A stretch of 7,404 nt of DNA from positions 3,512 through 10,915 of the forward strand of contig DOHN01000074.1 of NCBI GenBank assembly GCA_003535195.1. Direction: 5' to 3'. Source of the stretch: Ruminiclostridium sp. (GTDB lineage: Bacteria; Bacillota; Clostridia; DSM-8532). Under the pieces are notes generated by a model, which was given only the letters and a program-made list of their open reading frames with translations, was not told the origin of the DNA and ran no database searches. Positions 6,621 through 7,404 of the stretch are shown in pieces. Within the stretch, counting starts at the first letter, position 1. Each line of letters opens with the position of its first letter. The position numbers were made by a program, and so were the translations under genes.

Positions 6621-7258
6621 TGAAAGTACTTATCGTCGGAAGCGGAAAAATCTCCGATTCAGAGCTTTTAAAAAACAGGCATCATTGGGCTGACTTTGTC
6701 ATCGCCGCCGATGGGGGCGCGGAGAGCCTTATGAAAGCAGGGCTTACAGCCCAGGTATTGCTGGGTGATTTTGACTCTGTTTCGGTCCCGGTTTTAGAAG
6801 AGATGAAAGGCAATCATCACACTGAAATATTGAATTTTCCAAAAAAAAAGGATTTTACCGATATGGAGCTGGCCATCAATCTTGCGGCTGAAAGGGGCGC
6901 TTCCGAGGTTGTGATTTTAGGGGGAAGCGGTTCGCGGCTGGACCATACCCTGGCGAACATTATGCTTTTATCCAATCTTCTTAACAGAGGCATCAAAGGC
7001 TGTTTAGAGGATGCCAACAACCGCATTTACCTTATCAGGGACAGAATAGCAGTAAAAAAGCAGGATAACCGTAAGGTTTCCCTGCTTTCACTTAGTCCCG
7101 CTGTGGAGGGATTAACGACCAAAGGTCTGGAATATAAGCTGGAAAATGCTGTGTTGAAATTTGGCAGCAGCTTCGGCATCAGTAACGAATTTATTGAGGA
7201 AACCGCTGAAATAACTATAAAGAAAGGGTTGCTGCTGGTCTTTGTTTCAAAGGATTAA
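6620..7258 (+). CDS. thiN: Thiamine pyrophosphokinase (thiamine diphosphokinase)
   Basis: Transfers a pyrophosphate group from ATP to thiamine, making the cofactor thiamine diphosphate from salvaged vitamin. At 212 residues it is the normal single-gene length. The N-terminal catalytic half has AADGGAESL (29-37), LGDFDS (48-53) and KDFTDMELA (77-85), the family's acidic metal/ATP motif; GGSGSRLDHTLANI (101-114) is the signature close to the dimer active site. The C-terminal beta-sandwich that binds thiamine contains GLEYKL (169-174) and FGSSFGISNEF (181-191). The ATG overlaps the rpe stop by one base (TAATG), and CGGAG (6608-6612) sits seven bases ahead. An A9 run at 6841-6849 encodes PKKK (74-77) just before the DFTD motif. 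It is the last gene of the run, and its stop overlaps a convergent reading frame. In B. subtilis the orthologue (formerly yloS) holds the same place after rpe. Confidence 0.96.
   Translation: MKVLIVGSGKISDSELLKNRHHWADFVIAADGGAESLMKAGLTAQVLLGDFDSVSVPVLEEMKGNHHTEILNFPKKKDFTDMELAINLAAERGASEVVILGGSGSRLDHTLANIMLLSNLLNRGIKGCLEDANNRIYLIRDRIAVKKQDNRKVSLLSLSPAVEGLTTKGLEYKLENAVLKFGSSFGISNEFIEETAEITIKKGLLLVFVSKD
6843..6850 (+). other. dnaX-like slippery sequence within an A9 run in thiN
   Basis: Bases 6841-6849 are nine A residues followed by G. In the thiN frame they read CCA AAA AAA AAG, so the last seven bases form A AAA AAG with the codon phasing of the E. coli dnaX -1 frameshift site. I saw no clear stimulatory hairpin directly downstream and no strong Shine-Dalgarno-like enhancer upstream. 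A -1 shift would reach a TGA at 6889-6891, giving a product of about 90 residues lacking most of the enzyme. It is listed as a sequence element, not a proven frameshift site. Confidence 0.35.
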
Positions 7259-7262
7259 TCCT
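7251..7262. repeat. 12-base perfect palindrome spanning two convergent stop codons
   Basis: AGGATTAATCCT reads the same on both strands. It contains the TAA of thiN (7256-7258) and, on the other strand, the TAA of the incoming reading frame (7255-7257). Both proteins would end Asp-stop. It has no loop and no flanking T-run, so it is not a standard terminator. Confidence 0.6.
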
Positions 7263-7404
7263 CTGCCAGATCCGGCTTTCTTGACTTTAGCTTGTGTTTC
7301 TTATTATTGTGACTGACCTGGCTGTTATCATTTTTGATGCTGTCATTAGGAGCTGTTTCCACGGCTTTATCCACTTCAACCATTCTGCAGGTGCCCTGGA
7401 AGAT
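7255..7404 (-). CDS. C-terminal fragment of an unrecognised convergent gene
   Basis: On the minus strand one frame is open from the right edge (7404) for 49 codons to a TAA at 7257-7255. The translation starts IFQGTCRMVEVDKAVE and then becomes a hydrophilic, Asn/Lys-rich tail ending KSRKPDLAED. No plus-strand frame stays open through the stretch. A second minus-strand frame is open for a shorter distance, so the call is not certain. I do not recognise the family. The tail resembles a disordered C-terminal extension rather than a folded domain. If real, the gene converges on thiN with a 4-base overlap (7255-7258), leaving no space for a separate terminator. Confidence 0.5.
   Translation of the reverse strand: MFQGTCRMVEVDKAVETAPNDSIKNDNSQVSHNNKKHKLKSRKPDLAED

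Overview
The window is a stretch of ordinary chromosome from a Gram-positive bacterium of the Firmicutes, most likely in the Clostridia. The gene order rlmN-prpC-prkC-rsgA-rpe-thiN is the one known from Bacillus subtilis and widespread in Firmicutes. The ribosome binding sites are strong and purine-rich (AGGAGG, GAGAGGTGATC), with GTG and TTG starts mixed in. Base composition looks moderate, a little under half G+C by eye. I cannot name the genus.

Layout. At the left edge (1-138) is the C-terminal end of a YraN/UPF0102 family protein, followed at once by a complete M19 membrane-dipeptidase-like gene (149-1093). The 132-base gap 1094-1225 contains a near-consensus sigma-A promoter (TTGAGC, 17 bases, TATAAT). 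From there six genes run in one direction with gaps of 51 bases or less: rlmN (1226-2260), the PP2C phosphatase prpC (2312-3043), the PASTA kinase prkC (3062-5032), the ribosome-assembly GTPase rsgA (5059-5961), ribulose-phosphate 3-epimerase rpe (5964-6620) and thiamine pyrophosphokinase thiN (6620-7258). At the right edge a minus-strand reading frame enters and ends at 7255, overlapping the thiN stop inside a 12-base palindrome. It would be the C-terminus of a convergent gene that I do not recognise.

How the genes fit together. RlmN (23S rRNA/tRNA methylation) and RsgA (30S maturation) serve the ribosome. PrkC and PrpC are an opposing Ser/Thr kinase and phosphatase that sense the cell envelope through extracellular PASTA repeats. 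In B. subtilis RsgA (CpgA) is a reported PrkC/PrpC substrate, and the reported target threonine is conserved here. Rpe and ThiN add pentose-phosphate and thiamine-cofactor metabolism; transketolase, which uses the product of Rpe, depends on thiamine diphosphate.

No novel defence, mobile or CRISPR-type system is visible. The points worth a second look are modest: start-site corrections for rsgA and prpC, the conserved phosphosite, the PrkC ectodomain layout, an A9 run that forms a dnaX-like slippery heptamer in thiN, the stop-over-stop convergent overlap, and the different genes upstream of rlmN compared with B. subtilis.
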